Source of the DNA: Streptomyces sp. NBC_01549
GTDB taxonomy: Bacteria > Actinomycetota > Actinomycetes > Streptomycetales > Streptomycetaceae
NCBI RefSeq assembly: GCF_026339955.1
Contig: NZ_JAPEPW010000001.1
Coordinates: 5,513,001-5,577,000, forward strand
Length of the DNA stretch: 64,000 bases
Direction: 5' to 3'
Of this stretch, positions 17,275 to 25,864 are shown piece by piece (the first letter of the stretch is position 1; each line of letters starts with the position of its first letter). The notes below the pieces were generated by a model that searched no databases, had not been told where the DNA came from, and saw nothing but the letters and a program-made list of their open reading frames with translations. The translations under genes were made by a program, and so were the position numbers.

Positions 17275-18057
17275 TCAGGCCGAAGCCGGGGGATACAGCG
17301 AGCGGGGGAGTTGGGAGGCCGCCGCCGCGTCCAGGAGCCACAGGGTGCGGGAGCGGCCGTAGGCGCCGGCTGCCGGGGCCTGTACCTCGCCCGCGCCCGA
17401 GAGGGCGATCGCCGCGGCCTGTGCCTTGTCCTCGCCCGCCGCCAGCAGCCAGACCTCGCGGGCGGAGCGGATCGCGGGCAGGGTGAGCGTGACCCGGGTC
17501 GGCGGGGGCTTGGGCGCGCCGTGCACGCCCACCACCGTCCGCTCCGTCTCACGGACCGCGGGCAGCTCCGGGAAGAGCGAGGCCACGTGGGTGTCCGGTC
17601 CGACGCCCAGCATCAGGACGTCGAACGTGGGCACAAAACCGTGGTTCTCGGGCCCCGCGGCCTTCGCGAGCTCGGCCGCGTACGCCTCCGCCGCCGCGTC
17701 CACGTCGGTGCCGTACGGACCGTCGGACGCGGGCATCGAGTGGACCCGCGCGGGGTCCACCGGCACCGAGTCCAGCAGCGCCGCACGAGCCTGGGTGTCG
17801 TTGCGGTCCGGGTCGCCCTCGGGCAGGAACCGCTCGTCGCCCCACCACAGGTCGATACGGCCCCAGTCGACGGCGTCCCGGGCGGGCGCGGCCGCGAGCG
17901 CCGCGAGGAGCCCGTTGCCGTTGCGCCCGCCGGTGAGGACCACCGAGGCGTAGCCGCGCGAGGCCTGCGCGTCCACGACCTTGGTGATCAGCCGGGCAGC
18001 GGTGGCCTGGGCCATCAGCTCCTTGTCGCGGTGCACGACGAGCTGCGGAGTGTTCAC
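17275..18057 (-). CDS. pgl: 6-phosphogluconolactonase
   Basis: Hydrolyses 6-phosphogluconolactone, the product of the zwf enzyme encoded two genes upstream. 260 residues from the GTG at 18057 (VNTPQLVVHRDKELMAQ). DevB-type landmarks: VVLTGGRNGNGLL, DWGRIDLWWGDERFLPEGDPDRND, and FDVLMLGVGPDTHVASLFP. The GTG overlaps the opcA stop by 4 nt, so it is translated from the same message. It ends beside the shared terminator at 17221. Confidence 0.95.
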   Translation of the reverse strand: MNTPQLVVHRDKELMAQATAARLITKVVDAQASRGYASVVLTGGRNGNGLLAALAAAPARDAVDWGRIDLWWGDERFLPEGDPDRNDTQARAALLDSVPVDPARVHSMPASDGPYGTDVDAAAEAYAAELAKAAGPENHGFVPTFDVLMLGVGPDTHVASLFPELPAVRETERTVVGVHGAPKPPPTRVTLTLPAIRSAREVWLLAAGEDKAQAAAIALSGAGEVQAPAAGAYGRSRTLWLLDAAAASQLPRSLYPPASA

Positions 18058-19106
18058 TTGGCGGCCGCCTTCTTCACGGGCGTCTTCTTCACGGGCGTCT
18101 TCTTCGCGGGTGCCTTGGCGGCGGCGGTCCTGGTGGCCGCGTTTGCCGTGGCCGGCTCCTCCTCGACGACCTCGGCCGCCGACCCGTTCAGCCGGTCCAC
18201 CCCGTACCGCAGCGCCGACGCGTAGGTGTCGTCCGGATCGAGCCGGCGCAGCTCCTCGGCGATCAGCTCCGAGGTGTCGCGGCGCTTGAGCGCCACCGCG
18301 CGGTCGGGCTGGCCCTCGATGGAGAGGGTCGCCAGGGTGCCGTCGGCGCGGTCCAGCGCGATCGGGCCGCAGCTCGTGTCCATGCGGACGGCCGTGAGAC
18401 CGGGGCCGGCGGACTTGGACCGCTTGACGGGGACGTCGAGCCGGTCCGCGAGCCACATGGCGAGCAGCTCCACGCTCGGGTTGAACTCCTCGCCCTCCAC
18501 CTCGACCGCGCTGACGTCACAGATGACCTGGTCGAGGGCGGCGGCCAGCATCGAGCGCCAGGGCGTGATGCGGGTCCAGGAGAGGTCGGTGTCCCCGGGG
18601 GTGTAGGCGTCGGCACGCGCGTTGAGCTCGCGTACCGGCGCCTCGGCGGCGTAGGTGTCGGTGACGCGGCGCTGGGCCAGCTTTCCGAGCGGGTCGTTGG
18701 CCGGGTCGAGCGGCGCGCTCACCGGCCACCAGACGACGACCGGCGCGTCCGGCAGCAGCAGCGGCAGGACGACCGAGTCGGCGTGGTCGGCGACCTCGCC
18801 GTACAGCCGCAGTACGACCGTCTCGCCGGTGCCCGCGTCCGCGCCGACCCGCACCTCGGCGTCGAGGCGCGACTTCGTGCGGTCGCGGGGCGAGCGGGAG
18901 ACGCGCTTGATGACCACGAGGGTGCGCGAGGGGTGCTCGCGGGAGGCCTCGTTGGCGGCCTTCAGGGCGTCGTAGGCGTTCTCCTCGTCGGTGACGATGA
19001 CGAGGGTGAGCACCATGCCGACGGCGGGGGTGCCGATGGCGCGACGCCCCTGCACCAGCGCTTTGTTGATCTTGCTGGCCGTGGTGTCCGTGAGGTCTAT
19101 CTTCAT
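18054..19106 (-). CDS. opcA: glucose-6-phosphate dehydrogenase assembly protein OpcA
   Basis: 350 residues. OpcA proteins support assembly and activity of glucose-6-phosphate dehydrogenase in actinobacteria and cyanobacteria; the gene overlaps zwf by 4 nt, as expected. The start MKIDLTDTTASKINKALVQGRR at 19106 matches the family, and PVVVWWPVSAP and TDLSWTRITPWR are recognisable core segments. The C-terminal 40 residues form a low-complexity Ala/Lys tail with repeated KKTPVKK units, a disordered extension that may bind nucleic acid or the partner enzyme. Confidence 0.94.
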   Translation of the reverse strand: MKIDLTDTTASKINKALVQGRRAIGTPAVGMVLTLVIVTDEENAYDALKAANEASREHPSRTLVVIKRVSRSPRDRTKSRLDAEVRVGADAGTGETVVLRLYGEVADHADSVVLPLLLPDAPVVVWWPVSAPLDPANDPLGKLAQRRVTDTYAAEAPVRELNARADAYTPGDTDLSWTRITPWRSMLAAALDQVICDVSAVEVEGEEFNPSVELLAMWLADRLDVPVKRSKSAGPGLTAVRMDTSCGPIALDRADGTLATLSIEGQPDRAVALKRRDTSELIAEELRRLDPDDTYASALRYGVDRLNGSAAEVVEEEPATANAATRTAAAKAPAKKTPVKKTPVKKAAAK

Positions 19107-20626
19107 GGGCGACGCCAGCTCCGTCCGTCTCGCTCGAGCATTTCGTCGGCCTCGACCGGGCCCCACGTGCCCGAGGGGTACTGCGCGGGCTTGCCGTGCT
19201 TGTCCCAGTACTGCTCGATCGGGTCGAGGATCTTCCAGGACAGCTCGACCTCCTCGGTGCGCGGGAAGAGGTTCGAGTCGCCCAGCAGGACGTCCAGGAT
19301 CAGGCGCTCGTACGCCTCCGGGCTCGACTCCGTGAACGACTCGCCGTAGGCGAAGTCCATGGAGACGTCCCGGATCTCCATCGAGGTGCCGGGCACCTTG
19401 GAGCCGAAGCGGACCGTGATGCCCTCGTCGGGCTGGACGCGGATGACGATCGCGTTCTGGCCCAGTTCCTCCGTCGCCGTGTGGTCGAAGGGGGAGTGCG
19501 GGGCGCGCTGGAAGACGACCGCGATCTCGGTGACGCGGCGGCCCAGACGCTTGCCGGTGCGCAGATAGAAGGGGACGCCCGCCCAGCGGCGGTTGTCCAC
19601 CTCGACCTTGATGGCCGCGTACGTGTCGGTCTTCGACTTGGGGTCGATGCCGTCTTCCTGGAGGTAGCCGACGGCCTTCTCGCCGCCCTGCCAGCCGGCC
19701 GCGTACTGCCCGCGCACGGTGTCGCGGCCCAGGTCCTTGGGGATCCGGACCGCGCCGAGGACCTTGGTCTTCTCGGCGGCGAGGGCGTCCGCGTCGAAGG
19801 AGGCGGGCTCCTCCATCGCGGTCAGGGCCATCAGCTGCAGGAGGTGGTTCTGGATGACGTCCCGGGCGGCGCCGATGCCGTCGTAGTAGCCGGCGCGGCC
19901 GCCGATGCCGATGTCCTCGGCCATGGTGATCTGCACGTGGTCGACGAAGGACCGGTTCCAGATCGGCTCGAACATCGTGTTGGCGAAGCGGAGCGCCAGG
20001 ATGTTCTGGACGGTCTCCTTGCCGAGGTAGTGGTCGATGCGGAAGACCTGGTCCGAGGCGAAGACCTCGTGCACGATCGCGTTGAGTTCCTCGGCCGACT
20101 TCAGGTCGTGGCCGAAGGGCTTCTCGATGACCGCGCGCCGCCAGGAGCCGTTCGACTGGTCGGCCAGGTGGTGCTTCTTCAGCTGCTGGATGACCACCGG
20201 GAAGGCGGACGGCGGCACGGAGAGGTAGAAGGCGAAGTTGCCGCCCGTCCCCTGTGCCTTGTCCAGCTCGTCGATCGTGGCGCGCAGCCGCTCGAACGCG
20301 TCGTCGTCGTCGAAGGTGCCCTGGACGAAGCGCATCCCCTGGATGAGCTGCTGCCAGACCTCTTCGCGGAACTCCGTACGGGCGTGTTCCTTGACGGCGT
20401 CGTGGACCTCCTGGGCGAAGTCCTCGTTCTTCCACTCGCGGCGGGCGAAGCCGACGAGCGAGAAGCCCGGCGGCAGCAGCCCGCGGTTGGCGAGGTCGTA
20501 CACGGCGGGCATCAGCTTTTTACGAGACAAATCGCCCGTGACGCCGAAGATGACCAGGCCCGACGGCCCCGCGATACGCGGGAGCCGTCGGTCTGCGGGG
20601 TCACGCAGCGGGTTGCTGCTTGACAA
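19103..20626 (-). CDS. zwf: glucose-6-phosphate dehydrogenase
   Basis: Oxidises glucose 6-phosphate and makes NADPH, the first step of the oxidative pentose phosphate path. 507 residues from a TTG start at 20626, 4 nt after the tal stop. Dinucleotide loop VIFGVTGDLSRKKLMP, substrate motif EKPFGHD, and the active-site signature RIDHYLGKETVQN are present. Start choice is fixed by the short gap to tal and by the family N-terminus SSSNPLRDPADRRLPRIAGP. Confidence 0.97.
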   Translation of the reverse strand: MSSSNPLRDPADRRLPRIAGPSGLVIFGVTGDLSRKKLMPAVYDLANRGLLPPGFSLVGFARREWKNEDFAQEVHDAVKEHARTEFREEVWQQLIQGMRFVQGTFDDDDAFERLRATIDELDKAQGTGGNFAFYLSVPPSAFPVVIQQLKKHHLADQSNGSWRRAVIEKPFGHDLKSAEELNAIVHEVFASDQVFRIDHYLGKETVQNILALRFANTMFEPIWNRSFVDHVQITMAEDIGIGGRAGYYDGIGAARDVIQNHLLQLMALTAMEEPASFDADALAAEKTKVLGAVRIPKDLGRDTVRGQYAAGWQGGEKAVGYLQEDGIDPKSKTDTYAAIKVEVDNRRWAGVPFYLRTGKRLGRRVTEIAVVFQRAPHSPFDHTATEELGQNAIVIRVQPDEGITVRFGSKVPGTSMEIRDVSMDFAYGESFTESSPEAYERLILDVLLGDSNLFPRTEEVELSWKILDPIEQYWDKHGKPAQYPSGTWGPVEADEMLERDGRSWRRP

Positions 20627-20630
20627 GGTT

Positions 20631-21749
20631 TCAGCCCTCCGAAGGGGCGAGGCGCTTGAGTTCCGCCTCTGTGGACTTGAGCAGGTCGTTCCAGGACGCC
20701 GCGAACTTCTCGACGCCCTCGTCCTCCAGGAGCTGGACCACGTCGTCGTACGAGATCCCGAGCTTCTCGACCGCGTCGAGCTCGGCGCGGGACTGCTCGT
20801 ACGTACCGGCGATGGTGTTGCCGGTGATCTCGCCGTGGTCCTCGGCGGCCTGCAGGGTGGCCTCGGGCATGGTGTTCACCGTGTTCGGCGCCACCAGATC
20901 GTCGACGTACAGGGTGTCCTTGTACGCCGGGTCCTTGACGCCGGTCGAGGCCCACAGCGGGCGCTGCTTGTTGGCCTGCGCCTTGTCGAGGGCGGCCCAG
21001 CGGTCGGAGGAGAAGACCTCCTCGTACGCCTGGTAGGCGAGCCGGGCGTTGGCGAGAGCCGCCTTGCCGCGGGCGGCCTTGGCCTCGGGGGTGCCCAGGG
21101 CGTCGAGCCGCTTGTCGATCTCGGTGTCCACGCGGGACACGAAGAAGGACGCCACCGAGTGGATCTTGGAGAGGTCCAGGCCCGCGGCCTTCGCCTTCTC
21201 CAGGCCCGCCAGGTAGGCGTCCATGACCTCGCGGTAGCGCTCCAGCGAGAAGATCAGCGTGACGTTGACGCTGATGCCCCTGCCGATGACCTCGGTGATC
21301 GCGGGCAGGCCCGCCTTGGTCGCCGGGATCTTGATGAGCGTGTTCGGGCGGTCCACCAGCCAGGCCAGCTGCTTGGCCTCCGCGATGGTCGCGGTGGTGT
21401 TGTGGGCCAGGCGCGGGTCGACCTCGATGGAGACCCGGCCGTCCTGGCCCTGCGTCGCGTCGAAGACCGGACGCAGGATGTCGGCGGCGTCACGGACGTC
21501 CGCCGTCGTGATCATGCGGATGGCCTCGTCGACGGTGACCTTGCGGGCGGCGAGATCGGCGAGCTGCTGCTCGTAGCCGTCGCCGCTGCTGATCGCCTTC
21601 TGGAAGATCGACGGGTTGGTGGTGACGCCCACGACGTGCTGCTGGTCGATCAGTTCGGCGAGGTTGCCGGACGTGATCCGCTTGCGCGACAGGTCGTCCA
21701 GCCAGATCGCGACGCCTTCCTCGGAGAGGCGCTTGAGTGCGTCTGTCAT
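20631..21749 (-). CDS. tal: transaldolase
   Basis: Moves a dihydroxyacetone unit between sugar phosphates in the non-oxidative branch. 372 residues from the ATG at 21749 (MTDALKRLSEEGVAIWLDDLSRKRI), the length of actinobacterial transaldolases. VVGVTTNPSIFQKAIS and the Schiff-base lysine segment LIKIPATKAGLPAI are visible. An in-frame extension of about 50 codons upstream has no ribosome site and runs back toward tkt, so I reject it. Confidence 0.97.
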   Translation of the reverse strand: MTDALKRLSEEGVAIWLDDLSRKRITSGNLAELIDQQHVVGVTTNPSIFQKAISSGDGYEQQLADLAARKVTVDEAIRMITTADVRDAADILRPVFDATQGQDGRVSIEVDPRLAHNTTATIAEAKQLAWLVDRPNTLIKIPATKAGLPAITEVIGRGISVNVTLIFSLERYREVMDAYLAGLEKAKAAGLDLSKIHSVASFFVSRVDTEIDKRLDALGTPEAKAARGKAALANARLAYQAYEEVFSSDRWAALDKAQANKQRPLWASTGVKDPAYKDTLYVDDLVAPNTVNTMPEATLQAAEDHGEITGNTIAGTYEQSRAELDAVEKLGISYDDVVQLLEDEGVEKFAASWNDLLKSTEAELKRLAPSEG

Positions 21750-21783
21750 GGAAATTGCATCTCCTACATGTCGTATTTCAGCG

Positions 21784-23871
21784 TCAGCGCTGGGCTGCGG
21801 CGATCGATTCCCGGGCGGCATTGGCGACGTTCTCGGCAGTGAAGCCGAATTCACGGAAGAGGACCTTGCCGTCGGCCGAAGCACCGAAGTGCTCCAGCGA
21901 AACAATGCGTCCCGCGTCCCCGACGAACCGGTGCCAGGTCAGACCGATACCGGCCTCGACCGAGACGCGCGCCTTCACCGACGGCGGCAGGACGCTGTCC
22001 CGATACGCCTGGTCCTGCTCCTCGAACCACTCCACGCAGGGCATGGACACGACCCGCGTCGGGACGCCCGCGGCCTGGAGCTGCTCGCGCGCCTCGACGG
22101 CGACATGCACTTCGGAACCGGTGGCGATGAGGATGACCTCCGGCTCGCCCCCCTCGGCCTCGAAGCGGACGTAACCGCCCTTGACCGTGTTCTCGTCGGC
22201 CTCGTACGTCGGCACGCCCTGACGGGTCAGCGCGAGGCCGTGCGGGGCGCCCTTGCCGAAGACCTTCGTGTAGCGCCCCAGGATCTCGCGCCAGACGATC
22301 GCGGTCTCGTTGGCGTCCGCGGGACGGACGACGTTGAGGCCGGGAATGGCGCGCAGCGAGGCCAGGTGCTCGACCGGCTGGTGGGTCGGGCCGTCCTCAC
22401 CGAGACCGATGGAGTCGTGCGTCCACACGTACGTCACCGGCAGGTGCATCAGAGCGGACAGACGCACGGCGTTGCGCATGTAGTCGGAGAACACCAGGAA
22501 GGTGCCCCCGTAGACACGGGTGTTGCCGTGCAGGGTGATGCCGTTCATCTCCGCGGCCATGGAGTGCTCGCGGATGCCGAAGTGGATCGTGCGGCCGAAC
22601 GGGTTCGCGCCCGGCAGCGGGTTGTCGGCCGGCAGGAACGAGGAGTTCGGGTCGATCGTCGTGTTGTTCGAGCCCGCGAGGTCGGCGGAGCCGCCCCACA
22701 GCTCGGGGATGACCGCACCGAGAGCTTGCAGCACCTTGCCGGACGCGGCACGGGTGGCGACACCCTTGCCCGCCTCGAACGCCGGGAGCTTCTCCTCCCA
22801 GCCGGCCGGCAGCTTGCCCGCGGCGATCCGGTCGAACTCGGCGGCGCGCTCGGGCTGAGCGGTGCGCCACTCCTGGAAGCCCTTCTCCCACTCGGCCTTC
22901 GCCTCACGGCCGCGGTCGAGAGCCTTGCGGGTGTGCGCGAGGACCTCGGCGGCGACGTCGAAGGACTTCTCGGGGTCGAAGCCGAGGACGCGCTTGGTGG
23001 CCGCGACCTCGTCCTCGCCGAGCGCGGAGCCGTGCGCGGCCTCGGTGTTCTGCGCGTGCGGGGCGGGCCAGGCGATGATCGAGCGCATCGCGATGAACGA
23101 CGGCTTGTCCGTCACCTTCTTCGCGGCCTCGATCGCGTTGTAGATGGCGTGCGGGTCGATGTCGCCGTCCGGCTTCGGGGCGACGCGCTGCACGTGCCAG
23201 CCGTACGCCTCGTACCGCTCGACGGTGTCCTCGGAGACCGCCGTCTCGGTGTCGCCCTCGATCGAGATGTGGTTGTCGTCCCACAGCAGGATGAGGTTGC
23301 CGAGCTTCTGGTGACCGGCGAGGGAGGACGCCTCGTGGGAGATGCCCTCCTGGAGGCAGCCGTCACCGGCGATCGCGTAGATGAAGTGGTCGAAGGGGGA
23401 CTCGCCCTGTGCCGTGTCCGGGTCGAACAGACCGCGCTCGTAGCGGGCGGCCATCGCCATGCCCACCGCGTTCGCGACACCCTGCCCGAGCGGGCCGGTC
23501 GTGGTCTCCACGCCGGGGGTGTGTCCGTACTCGGGGTGGCCCGGGGTGCGGGAGCCCCACGTCCGGAAGGACTCCAGATCGTCCAGCTCCAGGCCGAACC
23601 CGGCCAGGTAGAGCTGTGTGTAGAGGGTCAGGGACGAGTGGCCCGCGGACAGCACGAAGCGGTCACGTCCGGTCCAGTCGGGATCCGCCGGGTCATGCCG
23701 CATCACCTTCTGGAAGAGGGTGTACGCGGCAGGCGCCAGACTCATGGCCGTACCGGGATGGCCGTTTCCGACCTTCTGTACGGCATCGGCGGCCAGGACG
23801 CGGGCGGTGTCGACGGCCCGCTGGTCCAACTCGGTCCACTCGAGGTCTGTGGTGGTCGGCTTGGTGCTCAC
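21784..23871 (-). CDS. tkt: transketolase
   Basis: Thiamine-diphosphate enzyme of the non-oxidative pentose phosphate pathway. 695 residues from a GTG at 23871. Landmarks: GNGHPGTAMSLAP, the thiamine-diphosphate motif GDGCLQEGISHEA ending near the metal-binding WDDNHISIEG, the catalytic-Glu region HFGIREHSMAAEMNGI, and TYVWTHDSIGLGEDGPTHQPVEHLASLR. It is the first gene of the five-gene operon tkt-tal-zwf-opcA-pgl and is divergent from ctaB. Confidence 0.98.
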   Translation of the reverse strand: MSTKPTTTDLEWTELDQRAVDTARVLAADAVQKVGNGHPGTAMSLAPAAYTLFQKVMRHDPADPDWTGRDRFVLSAGHSSLTLYTQLYLAGFGLELDDLESFRTWGSRTPGHPEYGHTPGVETTTGPLGQGVANAVGMAMAARYERGLFDPDTAQGESPFDHFIYAIAGDGCLQEGISHEASSLAGHQKLGNLILLWDDNHISIEGDTETAVSEDTVERYEAYGWHVQRVAPKPDGDIDPHAIYNAIEAAKKVTDKPSFIAMRSIIAWPAPHAQNTEAAHGSALGEDEVAATKRVLGFDPEKSFDVAAEVLAHTRKALDRGREAKAEWEKGFQEWRTAQPERAAEFDRIAAGKLPAGWEEKLPAFEAGKGVATRAASGKVLQALGAVIPELWGGSADLAGSNNTTIDPNSSFLPADNPLPGANPFGRTIHFGIREHSMAAEMNGITLHGNTRVYGGTFLVFSDYMRNAVRLSALMHLPVTYVWTHDSIGLGEDGPTHQPVEHLASLRAIPGLNVVRPADANETAIVWREILGRYTKVFGKGAPHGLALTRQGVPTYEADENTVKGGYVRFEAEGGEPEVILIATGSEVHVAVEAREQLQAAGVPTRVVSMPCVEWFEEQDQAYRDSVLPPSVKARVSVEAGIGLTWHRFVGDAGRIVSLEHFGASADGKVLFREFGFTAENVANAARESIAAAQR

Positions 23872-24255
23872 CCTGGGTCAGGGCTCCTCTCCACATGTCA
23901 CGCATGTCGTTGCCGGTGCACTGGGCGCCCACCGGCCGTTGTCGAGCCTACCCCCGTAGGTACGTGCGTTTTTTCGAGTCATTCCAGACTGCCGGGACTC
24001 TCCGGGATCCGCCTCCCGACTGGTCCGTTCCATGTTCGGCAACTGAATACGGAGCCGCTCGTAAGAGTGCTCAATCGAGCTTCGTCACGCCCGTTTCGCA
24101 CGCCCCGTTCGCTCCCCGGTGCGGCCGCTCCCAACACGACCCCACCCCCGCGAAGGCCGAGGTATAGGCAACGTCTACAGTGGCGTGGTACGCGCGAGCC
24201 TTTACGGGGAGTTCACACCCCGGGGCTTGCTGGGATGTCTCTGTCAGGGGTGTGC
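23872..24255. promoter_or_regulatory. divergent promoter region between tkt and ctaB
   Basis: 384 nt without a credible gene. It must hold the tkt operon promoter on the minus strand (TAGGCT near 23942-23947 read on that strand is a candidate -10) and the ctaB promoter on the plus strand (TATAGG near 24163 is a candidate -10). No strong palindrome or known operator was seen. Confidence 0.45.
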
Positions 24256-25203
24256 GTGACGGCCGTCGAATCCCGTCCAGCGGGGGTGCTCGGGACGAGC
24301 AGCAGCCCAAGCCACCGGCCGTTCGGGGCCCGTGTCAAGGCGTTCGTGGCGCTGACCAAGCCGCGAATCATCGAACTGTTGCTGATCACCACCGTTCCGG
24401 TGATGTTCCTGGCTCAGCAGGGTGTACCCGACCTCAAACTGGTCCTGCTCACCTGCCTCGGCGGTTTTCTGTCGGCGGGCGGCGCCAACGCGCTGAACAT
24501 GTACATCGACCGCGACATCGACGCCCTGATGGAGCGCACCTCGCAGCGCCCGCTGGTCACCGGCATGGTCAGCCCACGTGAGTGCCTGGCCTTCGGGATC
24601 ACGCTGGCGGTCGTCTCGACCCTGCTGTTCGGGCTGACCGTCAACTGGCTGTCCGCCTGGCTGTCACTCGGAGCGCTCCTTTTCTACGTCGTCGTTTACA
24701 CGATGATCCTCAAGCGGCGCACCTCCCAGAACATCGTCTGGGGCGGTATCGCCGGCTGCCTCCCGGTGCTCATCGGCTGGTCGTCCGTCACCAACTCCAT
24801 GTCGTGGGCGCCGGTCATCCTCTTCCTCGTCATGTTCTTCTGGACGCCGCCGCACTACTGGCCGCTGTCCATGAAGGTGAGGGACGACTACGCGCGAGTG
24901 GGCGTGCCGATGCTCCCGGTCGTCGCCTCCAACAAGGTGGTCGCCCGCCAGATCGTCATCTACAGCTGGGTGATGGTCGCGGTCTCGCTGCTGCTCACCC
25001 CGCTCGGCTACACGGGCTGGTTCTACACCCTGGTCGCGCTCGGCGCGGGCGGGTTCTGGCTGTGGGAGGCGCACGGTCTGCAAAGCCGCGCCAAGGCCGA
25101 GGTGACCGGCGGGAAGCTCAAGGAGATGCGGCTGTTCCACTGGTCGATCACCTATGTGTCGCTCCTGTTCGTGGCGGTCGCGGTGGACCCCTTCCTGCGC
25201 TAG
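24256..25203 (+). CDS. ctaB: protohaem IX farnesyltransferase (haem O synthase)
   Basis: Polytopic UbiA-family prenyltransferase that adds farnesyl to haem B for cytochrome oxidase. 315 residues from the GTG at 24256, preceded by AGGGG at 5 nt; a GTG at 24250 is an alternative. The first Asp-rich motif NMYIDRDIDALMERT and the second motif region KVRDDYARVGVPMLPVV are intact, with about nine helices. ctaA, the next enzyme in haem A synthesis, lies 1.8 kb downstream on the other strand. Confidence 0.95.
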   Translation: MTAVESRPAGVLGTSSSPSHRPFGARVKAFVALTKPRIIELLLITTVPVMFLAQQGVPDLKLVLLTCLGGFLSAGGANALNMYIDRDIDALMERTSQRPLVTGMVSPRECLAFGITLAVVSTLLFGLTVNWLSAWLSLGALLFYVVVYTMILKRRTSQNIVWGGIAGCLPVLIGWSSVTNSMSWAPVILFLVMFFWTPPHYWPLSMKVRDDYARVGVPMLPVVASNKVVARQIVIYSWVMVAVSLLLTPLGYTGWFYTLVALGAGGFWLWEAHGLQSRAKAEVTGGKLKEMRLFHWSITYVSLLFVAVAVDPFLR

Positions 25204-25221
25204 TACGGCTCCCTGATCCTT

Positions 25222-25263
25222 GACGGGCGGGGTACGTGGGCTAAGCCACGTACCCCGCCCGTC
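25222..25263 (+). terminator. terminator after ctaB
   Basis: Perfect 18-bp stem (25222-25239 with 25246-25263) and a GCTAAG loop starting 18 nt after the ctaB stop. Confidence 0.85.
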
Positions 25264-25297
25264 GCCGTTTGATCTACCCGTCGGTAGCATTTTGGCC

Positions 25298-25654
25298 ATG
25301 GCAGACACGCAGCAGGTTGACGAGACCACCGGCGCCGCCCAGGACGTCAAGGCCGAGCGCAAGGCGGCCAAGCTCGCCCAGCGGATCAACGCCTTCGCCA
25401 AGGAGCACGGCGGGACCGAGGGGCACGTCGAGTACATCGGGCAGCGCGGCGCCCGGATCGTCCTTGTCGGCGCGGACGGTGGGTGGGGCGACCTGGTGGC
25501 GCCCACCTATGCGATCGCCGAAGAGGCCGTGAAGAAGGCCGGCATCACTGTTCACGAGACGTTCGACGGTGAGTTCGCGGCGAAGGTCAAGACGGGGCCG
25601 TACGAGTGGAAGAGGATGGCGGGGATCCAGCTGGGGGCGCCGAGTAACGGCTGA
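25298..25654 (+). CDS. conserved small hypothetical protein
   Basis: 118 residues, start ATG at 25298. The first 45 residues are charged and helical (KAERKAAKLAQRINAFAKEHGG); the rest is a compact alpha/beta segment (GHVEYIGQRGARIVLVGADGGWGDLVAPTY, then VHETFDGEFAAKVKTGPYEWKRMAG). There are no membrane segments, cysteines or known motifs. A family of unknown function, as far as I can tell. It sits alone between the ctaB terminator and a tandem-repeat tract. Confidence 0.75.
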   Translation: MADTQQVDETTGAAQDVKAERKAAKLAQRINAFAKEHGGTEGHVEYIGQRGARIVLVGADGGWGDLVAPTYAIAEEAVKKAGITVHETFDGEFAAKVKTGPYEWKRMAGIQLGAPSNG

Positions 25655-25790
25655 CAATATCTGTTATCTGTCGCCTGACAGTTGATATCCGTCATCTGCC
25701 ATCTGTCATTTGTCATCCGACATCCGTCGGCTGTCATTCGTCAGCTGTCATCTGTCGGCTGTCATTCGTCAGCTGTTGGTACGGCTTGCG
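25655..25790. repeat. degenerate 7-bp tandem repeat tract
   Basis: AT-richer than its surroundings and built from about 18 variants of ATCTGTC/ATCCGTC/GTCATTC. It includes a perfect 23-bp direct repeat (25726-25748 and 25754-25776, spaced by 28 bp, four 7-bp units). No reading frame is convincing. Probably a slipped-strand minisatellite between the small hypothetical gene and the amidohydrolase gene. Confidence 0.8.
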
Positions 25791-25864
25791 CTTCACCAAC
25801 ACCTGACGCCCGCCTCACCCGTTAGGACCTGAAGAACGCAACGGTCCAGTCGCGGGGAGTCCGG

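Noticed and set aside
21616..24240. Long plus-strand frame antisense to tkt and tal
   Set aside because: It is open only because of high GC. Only its last 315 codons (ctaB) have family motifs and a ribosome site.
25655..25790. CRISPR array
   Set aside because: Units are 7 bp and degenerate without unique spacers, and no cas genes are present.
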